Assembly: GCA_938091165.1 (NCBI GenBank) | Contig: CALKNK010000002.1 | Location: 62,001 to 126,000 of the forward strand | Origin: an uncultured Ilumatobacter sp. | GTDB taxonomy: Bacteria > Actinomycetota > Acidimicrobiia > Acidimicrobiales > Ilumatobacteraceae | Reading direction: 5' to 3' | Length of the DNA: 64,000 bases | Shown here: piece after piece, positions 46,928-55,114 of the stretch | How positions within the stretch are numbered: position 1 is the stretch's first letter | Layout: every line of letters starts with the position of its first letter | The notes under the pieces: model-generated | What the model was told of the DNA's origin: nothing | The model's input: only the letters and a program-made list of their open reading frames with translations | Databases searched by the model: none | Made by a program: the position numbers and the translations under genes

Positions 46928-46980
46928 CGACCTCCCGAGAGGGAGGTCGAGGAACGCACTTAGCGATAGCTAGGTGCGTT
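46928..46980 (-). terminator. ilvB transcription attenuator (antiterminator and terminator hairpins)
   Basis: On the minus strand, after the leader peptide, comes a stem of AACGCAC / GTGCGTT arms with an inner TAGC / GCTA (46953-46980), which overlaps the leader stop codon. Next is a strong 9-bp stem CGACCTCCC / GGGAGGTCG around a TCTC loop (46928-46949), followed by a T-rich tail (TTTGCTTTTT). The arrangement fits ribosome-mediated attenuation: stalling in the leader alters which stem forms. Confidence 0.85.
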
Positions 46981-47029
46981 ACCGAATGAGTACTACGAGC
47001 ACGAGACTCGTTGAGAACATGCTTTCCAT
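46979..47029 (-). CDS. ilvB leader peptide (branched-chain amino acid attenuation)
   Basis: A 16-codon ORF, MESMFSTSLVLVVLIR, followed by a TAA stop. Seven of the last eight residues are Leu, Val or Ile, the amino acids made by the downstream operon, which is the hallmark of an attenuation leader. A second ATG (47018-47020) could also start it, with GGAAAG upstream. It ends within the antiterminator stem, 127 nt before the ilvB ATG. Similar leaders exist upstream of ilvBNC in Corynebacterium and Streptomyces. Confidence 0.85.
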   Translation of the reverse strand: MESMFSTSLVLVVLIR

Positions 47030-47094
47030 GCTTCTTTATCGTAGCGCCGAAATCACACCTTGAACACATCGTCCCGCCGAGTGAGGCGGAGTTG

Positions 47095-47952
47095 TCAGGC
47101 GGGGAATGCGGACTGCAGTTGCGCTGCGCTTAGCGTATTTTCCATTAGGCAGGCGATCGTCATCGGCCCGGTACCGCCAGGCATAGGGGTTAGCCACCCG
47201 GCAACCGGCTCGACCGACAATCGATCGACGTCACCGACGATGCCTGCCTCGGTGCGCGAGACGCCGACATCGACGACAGCTGCGCCGGGCTTGATCATGT
47301 CACCAGTAATCATTCCTGCCTGACCTGCTGCACCGATGACAATGTCAGCTTCTCGAACTACAGCGTTCATGTCGGCCGTGCGCGAATGCGCCATCGTGAC
47401 GGTGGCATCTGCACCTTTCCGATTAAGCAGCAACGATAGCGGCAGGCCGACAAGCGTCGAGCGACCGATCACGACGGCGCGAGCACCGGAGGTGGGCACT
47501 TCATATTTTTCAAGCAGCCGTATGACGCCGTTTGGCGTACAGCCCACCAGACCGGGACGATTGCGCAAGAGCCGACCCATCGAGCGTTCTGTTAGGCCGT
47601 CAACGTCCTTCTCCGGTGGGATGAGATCAAGCACAGGCTCTGGGTCGAGGCCGTCAGGCAATGGAAGCTGGACCAGCACACCGTGCACTGAGACGTCTTC
47701 AGTTAATTCACGGACCGCCGCTTCGACCTCCCCCTGAGTTGCGGTATCCGGCAGGTCGACGTGGCGCGCAACGAGACCGGCTTCGAGGGCCTTCTTGTGC
47801 TTGCTCGCCACATACCGCTGAGAAGGTCCGTCGTTACCAACAAGCACGGTCGCCAGGCAGATCGGCGGTGAGCCAGCTGCCTCAACCGTTACCCGTAGCC
47901 CAGCGATGATCTCATCGCGCAGCGCATTTCCATCCATCAAGATCGCAGCCAT
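47095..47952 (-). CDS. folD: bifunctional methylenetetrahydrofolate dehydrogenase/cyclohydrolase FolD
   Basis: The 285-residue protein has catalytic-Lys region YVASKHKK, VQLPLPDGLD, PPEKDVDGLTERSMGRLL, the Rossmann GRSTLVGLPLSLLLN, and WLTPMPGGTGPMTIACLMENT. It interconverts methylene-, methenyl- and formyl-tetrahydrofolate and thus feeds purine and methionine synthesis. It is on the same strand as the ilv genes, upstream of their leader; an independent promoter is likely. Confidence 0.96.
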   Translation of the reverse strand: MAAILMDGNALRDEIIAGLRVTVEAAGSPPICLATVLVGNDGPSQRYVASKHKKALEAGLVARHVDLPDTATQGEVEAAVRELTEDVSVHGVLVQLPLPDGLDPEPVLDLIPPEKDVDGLTERSMGRLLRNRPGLVGCTPNGVIRLLEKYEVPTSGARAVVIGRSTLVGLPLSLLLNRKGADATVTMAHSRTADMNAVVREADIVIGAAGQAGMITGDMIKPGAAVVDVGVSRTEAGIVGDVDRLSVEPVAGWLTPMPGGTGPMTIACLMENTLSAAQLQSAFPA

Positions 47953-48035
47953 CCCGTGAAGCTACTCCCCTCGAAATCCACCCGGAGCGACGGTCAATGG
48001 GTCGAGTAGTCCGGGATCGAGCAAACCGGATTGAA

Positions 48036-49343
48036 TCAACCCGCCTCTGAATGAGTTACAGGCTGTTCGCCCATCCATTCGCGGAGGGTGTTCTTGAGCT
48101 TGGTCTGCTGGATGAACAGATCAGCCTCGGCCGCGGCGTCACCAGCAGCCTGAGGCGCCTTCAGGTAAAAGCTGAGCCACTCCTGGACTCCACTTTCGCC
48201 GGCACGGTGGGCAAGGTCCATGAACAGTGCGAGGTCGAGCACGATCGGTGCGGCAAGGATCGAGTCGCGACAAAGGAAATCGACTTTGATCTGCATCGGG
48301 TAGCCGAGCCACCCAAAAATGTCAATGTTGTCCCACCCCTCTTTGTTGTCACCACGGGGCGGGTAGTAGTTGATCCGCACGACGTGGTCGATGTTGCCGT
48401 ACAGATCGGGGTACACCTCAGGCTGCAAAATGCCGTCGAGCACACCTAGCTTCGAGACTTCCTTCGACTTAAAGTTCTCCGGATCGTCCAGCACTTCGCC
48501 ATCTCGGTTGCCGAGGATATTGGTCGAGAACCAGCCGCGGACCCCAAGCATGCGGGCTTTGAAACCTGGTGCAAGTAGAGTCTTCATCAGGGTCTGACCT
48601 GTCTTAAAATCTTTTCCGGCGATCGGTACGCGGTTGGTCCGGGATAGTTCGACAATGCAGTCGAGGTCGGTCGTGAGGTTCGGCGCACCGTTGGCGTATG
48701 GCACGTCGCTTTGCAGGGCGGCGTAGCAGTAGATCTGCGACGGCGAGATGTTGTCGTCGTTGTCCCGCAGCCCTTGCTCAAAGGAAGCGACCGAAGCGTG
48801 CACTTCGGACGGCTCCTGGTACGCCTCAGTCGAACCGCACCACACCATGACCAGCCGATCACAGCCGTTTTCTGCCTTGAATCGAGCAATGTCGGCGATG
48901 AGAGCTTCGGCCTGATCCCACTTGCTAGCGATGTCCTTCACGCGGACACCATCGAGCCGGCTGACCCAACGCTGATCGAACACGGCTTCCATTGGGACGA
49001 TGCCTTCCATCTCTGCAGAAATGGCATCGAGGTCGTTGCCTTGCAGCACACCGGCCGTCTTGGCGGCTTCCATTGCGTTTGACGAGATCGGATCCCAACC
49101 GCCGAAGACGATGTCGTCGAGTTCGGCGAGTGGCACAAATTCCTTGATCAGCGGGTTGCGGTTCTCTTCTTTGGTGCCCAAGCGGATGTGCGCCATCTGC
49201 GCGATCGATCCGATTGGCGGAGAGATGCCTTGCCGAGCAGCAATGACGCCAGCGATGAATGTGGTGGCCACGGCGCCCATTCCGGGCGTGAGCACGCCGA
49301 GCTTGCCATGCGCAGGAGTAATTTGGCGGGCGTTCGAAGTCAT
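48036..49343 (-). CDS. ino1: myo-inositol-1-phosphate synthase (Ino1)
   Basis: Cyclises glucose-6-phosphate to inositol-1-phosphate, the first step toward phosphatidylinositol and mycothiol. From ATG 49343 the protein has 435 residues, longer than the roughly 370-residue mycobacterial Ino1. It shows GKLGVLTPGMGAVATTFIAG (NAD site), DIVFGGWDPISSNA, GCDRLVMVWCGSTEA, GKDFKTGQTLMKT, NILGNRDG and HVVRINYYPPRGDNKEGWDN. A further 121 codons are open upstream but overlap the divergent LysR gene and are not family-like. It shares its 5' region with that gene. Confidence 0.94.
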   Translation of the reverse strand: MTSNARQITPAHGKLGVLTPGMGAVATTFIAGVIAARQGISPPIGSIAQMAHIRLGTKEENRNPLIKEFVPLAELDDIVFGGWDPISSNAMEAAKTAGVLQGNDLDAISAEMEGIVPMEAVFDQRWVSRLDGVRVKDIASKWDQAEALIADIARFKAENGCDRLVMVWCGSTEAYQEPSEVHASVASFEQGLRDNDDNISPSQIYCYAALQSDVPYANGAPNLTTDLDCIVELSRTNRVPIAGKDFKTGQTLMKTLLAPGFKARMLGVRGWFSTNILGNRDGEVLDDPENFKSKEVSKLGVLDGILQPEVYPDLYGNIDHVVRINYYPPRGDNKEGWDNIDIFGWLGYPMQIKVDFLCRDSILAAPIVLDLALFMDLAHRAGESGVQEWLSFYLKAPQAAGDAAAEADLFIQQTKLKNTLREWMGEQPVTHSEAG

Positions 49344-49354
49344 GTTAAAAATGA

Positions 49355-49397
49355 TAAGTAAATCTGGATCTAAATATTTGTTTGTTAAGTAAGTCTG
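49355..49397. promoter_or_regulatory. candidate operator: two 12-bp direct repeats between ino1 and lysR
   Basis: TAAGTAAATCTG (49355-49366) and TAAGTAAGTCTG (49386-49397) differ at one base and are 31 bp apart start to start, close to three helical turns, so two protein subunits would bind the same face of DNA. The spacer is AT-rich. Lying between two divergent starts, they are good candidates for the binding site of the LysR-type regulator encoded next door. Confidence 0.6.
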
Positions 49398-49404
49398 AAC
49401 TATA

Positions 49405-50301
49405 TTGCGTGGGGTGCCGCGTCGTCCACTCCCTGACATTTCTATTCGGCAGTTGGAATATCTGCTAGCGGTTGCCGACGCGCCATCGTGGGCGGCCGCC
49501 GCCAGCGAGGTCGGCGTTTCTCCGTCTGCGCTATCACAAGGACTCGCTGAACTCGAGCGCCGGCTCGGCGTCCAACTCTTCGAGTCCGTCGGCCGTCGAC
49601 GCAAGTTGCGCACAACCATGACACCGGTCTTAGACCATGCGCGCCACGTAGTGGCACTGACTTGCGACGTAGTGTCATGGGCCGACCGGCTCCGACTTGC
49701 TAACACTGGATATGTCGGCCTCGGGATGATCGACGTTGCCGCCGTCGTTCACTTCCCCGACGTCCTCCGTGGATTTCGCTCCGAACATAACGACGTCGAC
49801 CTCCGCCTCACCGTGGCGCCCTCGCAATCGCTCCTGGAGGATCTCCAGCACGGCACCCTGGACCTCGTCGTATGCGTCGAACCACCCCACAAAATGACCG
49901 GCATCGAATTCGTTCCGTTGCTCATTGAGCCGATGATCGTCTACGGGCCCCCAGGTCTCCCGATCGATGGACCAGCGAGTTGGGGGCCGTGGGTGTTATT
50001 TCCCGCGGACTCACACAGCCGCAATCTCGTAATCAACCGTCTCCACCAACTGGGTGCTTCCACCGAAGTTGCTGCTGAGTCACACCAAGCCGACGTGCTG
50101 CGTGAAATGGTGCTGCTCGGTTTGGGCTGGACGGTACTCCCGCGCAGCCAAGGCGAATCCGAGCGCGGCGAGCTGTCCGTCGGCGAGCAGATCCTGGAAC
50201 GCCAACTGGTTGTCGCCCGACGCGCCGGTGCTGTCACCGACCCAGCAGTCGACGAACTCGCCCGACGACTCATTCGTCAACCAGCGACCGGCAATGAGTA
50301 A
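49405..50301 (+). CDS. LysR-type transcriptional regulator
   Basis: A 298-residue LysR-family regulator. The N-terminal helix-turn-helix is seen in SIRQLEYLLAVADAPSWAAAASEVGVSPSALSQGLAELERRLG (split across residues 13-55), followed by LFESVGRRRKLRTT and an effector-binding domain of two alpha/beta lobes. TTG 49405 or GTG 49414 may be the start. LysR regulators usually control a divergent target, so ino1 is the likely target, and inositol or a related metabolite the candidate effector; this is inference. Confidence 0.92.
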   Translation: MRGVPRRPLPDISIRQLEYLLAVADAPSWAAAASEVGVSPSALSQGLAELERRLGVQLFESVGRRRKLRTTMTPVLDHARHVVALTCDVVSWADRLRLANTGYVGLGMIDVAAVVHFPDVLRGFRSEHNDVDLRLTVAPSQSLLEDLQHGTLDLVVCVEPPHKMTGIEFVPLLIEPMIVYGPPGLPIDGPASWGPWVLFPADSHSRNLVINRLHQLGASTEVAAESHQADVLREMVLLGLGWTVLPRSQGESERGELSVGEQILERQLVVARRAGAVTDPAVDELARRLIRQPATGNE

Positions 50302-50320
50302 GAGACACATTCCGAGATGA

Positions 50321-50776
50321 CTACACCGGTATTGGCAGTGCCGTGGTTCGCTTCATCTCCTCCATCACAAAAATCGTGCGAACGTCATACAGATCAACTG
50401 CAGCGATCAGCCGTTTGTAAAAGGCGTCGTACGCGTCGATACTTGCGACCATCACCTTCAGCGTGTAGTCGATGTCTCCACTGGTGCGGTAGCCCTCGAC
50501 AATTTCAGGGAATGCATCGAGAGCAGTCTGGAATCGATCGATCCAGTCCGGACCGTGATCGTTTGTACGAATGTTGACCAGTGCGGTGACCCCAAGATTG
50601 ACCGCTGCAGGATCAATCAACGCAACGCGCCGCATGATTACACCGGCTTCCTCAAGCGCACGGACTCGACGCCAACACGGCGTTGGGGTCAAGCCAACGG
50701 CATCACCAAGCTCGCGGGCACTAAGGCTTCCGTCGTCCTGAAGCAAACGCACAATTTCCCGATCAAGTTCATCCAC
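50321..50776 (-). CDS. Lrp/AsnC-family transcriptional regulator
   Basis: The 151-residue protein has the standard Lrp fold: N-terminal HTH (LDREIVRLLQDDGSLSARELGDAVGLTPTPCWRRVRALEEAGVI in residues 4-47, recognisable as LxEAGVI) and an RAM/ActR-like effector domain with GVTALVNI and SGDIDYTLKVM. Such regulators sense amino acids and often autoregulate. Divergent from the DUF6356 gene, with an AT-rich 113-bp gap containing an inverted repeat. Confidence 0.93.
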   Translation of the reverse strand: MDELDREIVRLLQDDGSLSARELGDAVGLTPTPCWRRVRALEEAGVIMRRVALIDPAAVNLGVTALVNIRTNDHGPDWIDRFQTALDAFPEIVEGYRTSGDIDYTLKVMVASIDAYDAFYKRLIAAVDLYDVRTIFVMEEMKRTTALPIPV

Positions 50777-50787
50777 AATAGATGATT

Positions 50788-50856
50788 ATTGCATTGGTTT
50801 TTAGTATTATCATGTTTTCTTGCACAAAAATGCGTAAAAAACGCGATAAATGCAAT
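50788..50856. promoter_or_regulatory. AT-rich divergent promoter region with a distant inverted repeat
   Basis: ATTGCAT (50788-50794) and ATGCAAT (50850-50856) are perfect inverted repeats 55 bp apart in an unusually AT-rich stretch between the Lrp-type regulator and the DUF6356 gene. Lrp proteins bind several AT-rich sites and wrap DNA, so autoregulation here is plausible but not shown. Confidence 0.35.
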
Positions 50857-50889
50857 GCATCGACTTGGCAAGTTCTCTACCGTGGTGCC

Positions 50890-51126
50890 ATGACCTTGAA
50901 GCAACATTTCACCGAGCATCCGGCATCGGTCGATGAGACCTACTTGGAGCACTTCAAGGTTGCTGCTCGGTTTGCGCGCTGTCTGTCGATTGCTGCCGGC
51001 GCTGCGGCAGTTCACGCCATAATCCCATCAATGTGCACGACGACCGCCAGCAAGCGAATCTGTGAACTCCACAGTGAGATGACCGCTAGCAAGCGCGGCA
51101 GTAACGCTCTCGAGTCAGCGGCCTGA
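50890..51126 (+). CDS. DUF6356-type small membrane protein
   Basis: From ATG 50890 the protein has 78 residues and begins MTLKQHFTEHPASVDETYLE, followed by HFKVAARFARCLSIAAGAAAVHAIIPSM, a hydrophobic segment, and a polar tail containing SKRICELHSEM. This pattern (HPxSVxExYxEHFxxAxRF, then a membrane helix) is the DUF6356 family of unknown function, common in marine and soil bacteria. It is convergent with the folate gene at 51135, 8 bp apart. Confidence 0.82.
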   Translation: MTLKQHFTEHPASVDETYLEHFKVAARFARCLSIAAGAAAVHAIIPSMCTTTASKRICELHSEMTASKRGSNALESAA

Positions 51127-51134
51127 CAACGACC

Positions 51135-51659
51135 TCAGTCGGTAACGACGGCATCAAGCACGACGTCGTGCTCATCCATCGGGAGATGGTCAACGATTTG
51201 GCAAGCAAAACAAACGCCGATCGTCCTGCAGTCGGCTCTGCGCTCCGGAAGGAATCGGTCGTACCAGCCACCGCCTTGCCCCAGTCGGTGGCCGCCGGCA
51301 GTGAATGCAAGGCCAGGCACAACGATCAAGTCGGGCCAAGAAGGATCGAGGTTGGCGTCCTCGGGCAATGCTGTCAACTTTCCTGCTGCCTGGAGCAGGT
51401 CGATTAGCGACGCCGTTTCTGGCTCGCCAGGAATCGAGGTGAATACCATTACTCGACGTGAGGTGTGCACATCGTCGCGATTAAGTAGTGCCACCCACAT
51501 GGCTGCTGAACGTTCGGGCCGGTCACCAAGTCCGTTGCGAAGTTGTCGCATTTCCCGTCGCAGCTCCCGTTTGGCAGCGTCAACATCAGACGCCGAGTCG
51601 GCCGAGACACTGATCTCCGGGACGTCGCGCATGAGCGCGAATCGTATAACTGGCGGCAT
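51135..51659 (-). CDS. 5-formyltetrahydrofolate cyclo-ligase
   Basis: The 174-residue protein has KRELRREMRQLRNGL near the N-terminus and the ATP/substrate signature LIVVPGLAFTAGG followed by HRLGQGGGWYDRFLPERR. It converts 5-formyl-THF to methenyl-THF, working in the same one-carbon pathway as FolD. ATG 51659 or 51632 may be the start. In many actinobacteria this gene lies next to galU and moeA; here it does not. Confidence 0.93.
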   Translation of the reverse strand: MPPVIRFALMRDVPEISVSADSASDVDAAKRELRREMRQLRNGLGDRPERSAAMWVALLNRDDVHTSRRVMVFTSIPGEPETASLIDLLQAAGKLTALPEDANLDPSWPDLIVVPGLAFTAGGHRLGQGGGWYDRFLPERRADCRTIGVCFACQIVDHLPMDEHDVVLDAVVTD

Positions 51660-51674
51660 CTACAATCGGTGACG

Positions 51675-52217
51675 ATGAGTGACACAACTGACTCAACTGC
51701 ATTCGACTCGGGGCACTTCCGCACAATCTTGGGGCACTTCCCCACTGGCGTCACGGTTGTTACCGCTATGTCACCCGACATCGACGGCACCGGGCCGCAG
51801 CCGGTTGGATTTACCATCGGCTCATTCACCTCCGTCTCGCTCGATCCGCCCCTCGTGGGGTTCCTTCCCCAAGTCGGCTCGTCCACGATGGATGGAATCG
51901 AGGCGTCCAGCAGCTTCTGTGTGAATGTGCTGAGCGATCAGCAGAGTGATATCTGCTGGAAGTTCGCAAAGAGCGGTGTCGACGGCACACGCTTCAGCGA
52001 TGTCGAATGGCATGCGGCTCCTTCTGGCTCACCGATTCTCGATCGTGCCGTTGCCTGGATCGACTGTTCAGTCGAAGCCATCCACACGATGGGCGACCAC
52101 CTTTTTGTCCTAGGTCGCGTTGGGGCGCTCGACGCAGATGCCGACCATGACGGTGAGCCTCCCATCCCGCTGTTGTTCTTTAAAGGCAGCCTTGGCAGTT
52201 TCGAAGCCGCTGGCTAA
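51675..52217 (+). CDS. flavin reductase-family protein (FMN-binding)
   Basis: From ATG 51675 the 180-residue protein has the flavin-reductase-like pattern FRTILGHFPTGVTVVTAM, VGFTIGSFTSVSLDPPLVGF and FCVNVLSDQQSDICWKFA, then the substrate-binding DRAVAWIDCSVEAIHTMGDH and LLFFKGSLGSF. Members supply reduced FMN to monooxygenases or are NAD(P)H:flavin reductases. No partner oxygenase is adjacent. It is divergent from the cyclo-ligase gene by 15 bp. Confidence 0.9.
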   Translation: MSDTTDSTAFDSGHFRTILGHFPTGVTVVTAMSPDIDGTGPQPVGFTIGSFTSVSLDPPLVGFLPQVGSSTMDGIEASSSFCVNVLSDQQSDICWKFAKSGVDGTRFSDVEWHAAPSGSPILDRAVAWIDCSVEAIHTMGDHLFVLGRVGALDADADHDGEPPIPLLFFKGSLGSFEAAG

Positions 52218-52314
52218 GACTCTCCCCGTTGTTGCGTGGCGATTTCTGCACACCGGTCCGCAGAAATTGGGATATAGACGAGCTGGGCCTCCAGATTCGC
52301 GACAGACTGATCCA

Positions 52315-52689
52315 ATGCATCCGCGTACTCCGCTTGCAGCAGCTCTTGACACCGCCGTTGTGATTTCATTCATCGCCATCGGGCGCCGCAACCATGACGA
52401 AGACGGAGAAATCTCAGGCCTCGTCGAGACGGCTGCTCCATTCCTGATTGCACTTGCCATTGCCTGGGCGATCTGGCGCGTTTGGCTGCAGCCCGACGCT
52501 GTGACAACCGGAGTGCGCGTGTGGTTGACGACGTTGGGGCTCGGCATGGTGCTCCGCAATCTGGTTTTTGACGATGGCACTGCGACATCGTTCGTCCTTA
52601 TTGCCTCCATCTTTCTTGGCACCTTTATCGTCGGCTGGCGCGCCGTCGCCGGCGCTCTCGCGTTTCGATCCACCAGCCGCCTTCGCTGA
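52315..52689 (+). CDS. DUF3054 membrane protein
   Basis: About 124 residues from ATG 52315. It matches the DUF3054 pattern: LDTAVVISFIAIGRRNHDED with the RRNHDE motif, GLVETAAPFLIALAIAWAIW, RVWLTTLGLGMVLRNLVFDDGTATSFVLIA and GWRAV. Four membrane segments are seen. DUF3054 is a widespread actinobacterial membrane protein of unknown function. The gap of 97 bp to the flavin reductase gene and 34 bp to the hydrolase gene make co-transcription possible. Confidence 0.88.
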   Translation: MHPRTPLAAALDTAVVISFIAIGRRNHDEDGEISGLVETAAPFLIALAIAWAIWRVWLQPDAVTTGVRVWLTTLGLGMVLRNLVFDDGTATSFVLIASIFLGTFIVGWRAVAGALAFRSTSRLR

Positions 52690-52723
52690 GGTCTCTCTCG
52701 TACCCCCCTGCCATCATTGAACG

Positions 52724-53983
52724 ATGGCAATTTCAGCGACCGCGCAAACGATCACCCCCGCCGACGCAGGCTTCGACGCTGGACGCCTCGCCAGGATTGA
52801 CGACCACCTCCGACAGTACGTCGACGACGGTCGACTCCCAGGGTGGCAAGTCGTTGTGAGCCGCGCCGGTGAAGTCGCCCACAGCTCAACCTATGGCAAG
52901 CGGAACATTGAGCAGGGACTGCCATGGGAGTCCGACACCATCTGTCGAATATTCTCGATGAGTAAGCCGATCACGTCGGTTGCCGCAATGATTCTTTATG
53001 AAGAGGGGAAGCTGCAGCTGAAAGACCCAGTGGCCAAGTACATCCCGTCGTTCGGGGAGTCCGAGGTCTATCGCAACGGTTCGTTCGTTTCACCTGTAAC
53101 TGAAAGGTTGACGGAGCCGATGCGAATCTGGCACCTTCTGACGCACACATCCGGTCTCACCTATGGCTTTCACAACAACCACGTCACCGATGCGATGCAT
53201 CGTAGGGCCGGCTTCGAGTGGGGCATTCCAACAGGGATGGACCTTTCCACCTGCTGCGACGTGTGGGCCAGCCTCCCTCTCGCGTTCCAGCCGGGAACCG
53301 AGTGGCTGTACGGCGTATCGACCGACGTACTCGGCCGTGTCATTGAAGTGGTGTCGGGCCAATCGCTCGACAATTTCTTTCGTGAGCGAATCCTCGACCC
53401 GCTCGGTATGACCGATACCGAATTTTGGGTGGAAAGCGACAAGCGGGATCGCTTTGCCGAGCTGTACTTCCCTAAGCCGACCGGCAATGCACGAGGCGAA
53501 GGCCCATCTGCCAATGCCTCGGTAATGCCTGCTGCTCCCCTCGACCACAAACCGACGATGCTTGGCGGCGGGGGCGGTCTATGCGGTACGGCTGCCGACT
53601 ACCTCCGGTTTGCCCATATGTTGCTGAATCGCGGCGAACTCGATGGTGCCCGTGTTCTCGGGAGCCGCACTGTCGACTACATGACGCGCAATCACCTGCC
53701 GGGTGGAGCCGAACTCGAAACGTTTGGCCGTCCGTTGTTTGCCGAAACCCAGTTTGCCGGCATGGGCTTCGGCCTCGGATTCTCGATTGAGCTTGACAGC
53801 GCAGAGCATAAGGTGATCGGGTCCGCCGGAACGTACGCGTGGGGCGGGGCAGCAAGCACTGCCTTCTGGGTCGACCCAGCCGAGGAGCTCGTCGTGTTGT
53901 TCCTCACCCAACTTCTCCCGTCGAGCACGTACCCGATTCGTTCGATCTTGCAGCAACTCGTCTATCAAGCACTCGTTGACTGA
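52724..53983 (+). CDS. serine hydrolase of the beta-lactamase (class C/EstB-like) family
   Basis: The 419-residue protein has the nucleophile motif SxxK as SMSKP (Ser78, Lys81), HLLTHTSGLTYGF, a Tyr-containing WLYGVSTDVLG with Tyr196 in the YxN position, LGMTDTEFWV, and a C-terminal GSAGTYAWGGAASTAFW (HxG/GxG region). This is the beta-lactamase-related esterase/peptidase family rather than a true antibiotic hydrolase. No signal peptide is evident. Substrate unknown. Confidence 0.9.
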   Translation: MAISATAQTITPADAGFDAGRLARIDDHLRQYVDDGRLPGWQVVVSRAGEVAHSSTYGKRNIEQGLPWESDTICRIFSMSKPITSVAAMILYEEGKLQLKDPVAKYIPSFGESEVYRNGSFVSPVTERLTEPMRIWHLLTHTSGLTYGFHNNHVTDAMHRRAGFEWGIPTGMDLSTCCDVWASLPLAFQPGTEWLYGVSTDVLGRVIEVVSGQSLDNFFRERILDPLGMTDTEFWVESDKRDRFAELYFPKPTGNARGEGPSANASVMPAAPLDHKPTMLGGGGGLCGTAADYLRFAHMLLNRGELDGARVLGSRTVDYMTRNHLPGGAELETFGRPLFAETQFAGMGFGLGFSIELDSAEHKVIGSAGTYAWGGAASTAFWVDPAEELVVLFLTQLLPSSTYPIRSILQQLVYQALVD

Positions 53984-53996
53984 TGCGGACCCAATC

Positions 53997-54863
53997 TCAG
54001 CCTGAGGCCGAATGGACCGTGGGCACCGATTGAGCAGGAGGTTCGCCTGCGTCGAGCCAAGTGCATGTGTTCTCTGCAGCGCGTTCGATCAATTCAGCTG
54101 ATTGCGAGAAATCGATGGGCGAAACCAGGACCGGGCACGGTGGTGGGATGAGGTGAATCGGTACGTCGTAGGTGTTGGCAGCCATCTCGAGCGCAAATCG
54201 ACGCTGCACCATCAAGCTCACTGCGTGAAGCGCTGCCGCAAGAGCAGTCTCGGGCGGCTCAGTGAGGTCGCACGAATAGCCAGTCGACAACACCCAAATA
54301 TCGGTAGCCCCGGCATTGATCGCAGTGGTGATTGCGATGTTGTTCACGATCGCACCGTCGACGAGCAGTCGGTCGCGACCGCCGACATTGACCGAAGCGG
54401 GGGGATATATCGCTGGCAGCGACGCGCTCGCTGTCACCGCGTCGACAGCGTTGCCAGCGGTGAGGAGCACTTCTTCGCCCGAGAGGGCATCAGCGGCAAC
54501 AATGATCAGCGGTGTCAGGGCATCTTCGATCATGTCGAACGGCAGGTGTCTCGACAATGTGGCGCGAAGCGCTACGTCAGGGACAAAATGGGTTGACTTC
54601 CCGGCGAATGCACGCAACCCCAGCAGCGGATGCAGCGGAAACAGATCCGCGCGCCGAAGACCGAGCCACAGATCCGCAAGCCCTGCTGCCGGACCGCCAC
54701 CGGCAAGCCATGCACCATTGATCGCTCCGACCGAGGTTCCCACGATCAGATCGGGCCTGATGCCGCGCTTCTCGAGAGCAATTGCCATCCCGACTTGAAC
54801 TGAGCCGTGACTGGCACCGCCGGAGAGAACAAACGCTGTGGTCATGTGAGCGAAGCGCGTCAA
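53997..54863 (-). CDS. patatin-like phospholipase family protein
   Basis: A 288-residue protein with the patatin Ser-Asp dyad: nucleophile elbow GTSVG with Ser44, oxyanion loop SGGASHGSVQVGM, and Asp169 in VDGAIVNN. ATG 54863 is chosen because of a 4-bp overlap with the upstream small gene's stop; ATG 54845 is an alternative. Patatin proteins are lipid acyl hydrolases. Its convergent neighbour is the serine hydrolase, 13 bp away. Confidence 0.92.
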   Translation of the reverse strand: MTRFAHMTTAFVLSGGASHGSVQVGMAIALEKRGIRPDLIVGTSVGAINGAWLAGGGPAAGLADLWLGLRRADLFPLHPLLGLRAFAGKSTHFVPDVALRATLSRHLPFDMIEDALTPLIIVAADALSGEEVLLTAGNAVDAVTASASLPAIYPPASVNVGGRDRLLVDGAIVNNIAITTAINAGATDIWVLSTGYSCDLTEPPETALAAALHAVSLMVQRRFALEMAANTYDVPIHLIPPPCPVLVSPIDFSQSAELIERAAENTCTWLDAGEPPAQSVPTVHSASG

Positions 54864-55045
54864 TCACCGTCTCGGAGACGGAAGTAGACGGTCAACAATG
54901 CGCAGACCACGATTAAAAACATGAGGGCTCGAATGATGAAGCCGACGACGTTGAGGAAGCTGCCAAGGAATGTCCAGGCTACGAACACGACGATTATCCA
55001 TCCGACAACACTTGCGGTAATCGACCGCCCAGCAGAACTTCCCAC
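54860..55045 (-). CDS. small two-helix membrane protein
   Basis: A 61-residue protein with two hydrophobic segments, SVVGWIIVVFVAWTFLGSF and VVGFIIRALMFLIVVCALL, and a charged tail. It overlaps the patatin-like gene by 4 bp, so the two are coupled. No function is recognised; a structural or partner role for the patatin-like protein is possible but speculative. Confidence 0.65.
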   Translation of the reverse strand: MGSSAGRSITASVVGWIIVVFVAWTFLGSFLNVVGFIIRALMFLIVVCALLTVYFRLRDGD

Positions 55046-55114
55046 CCCGTCAAGGCTATGCGAGCCGTTGTCAGCAGCGTGTCGCCTTCGTGCGATTTAC
55101 CGTTCAGGCCAAAA

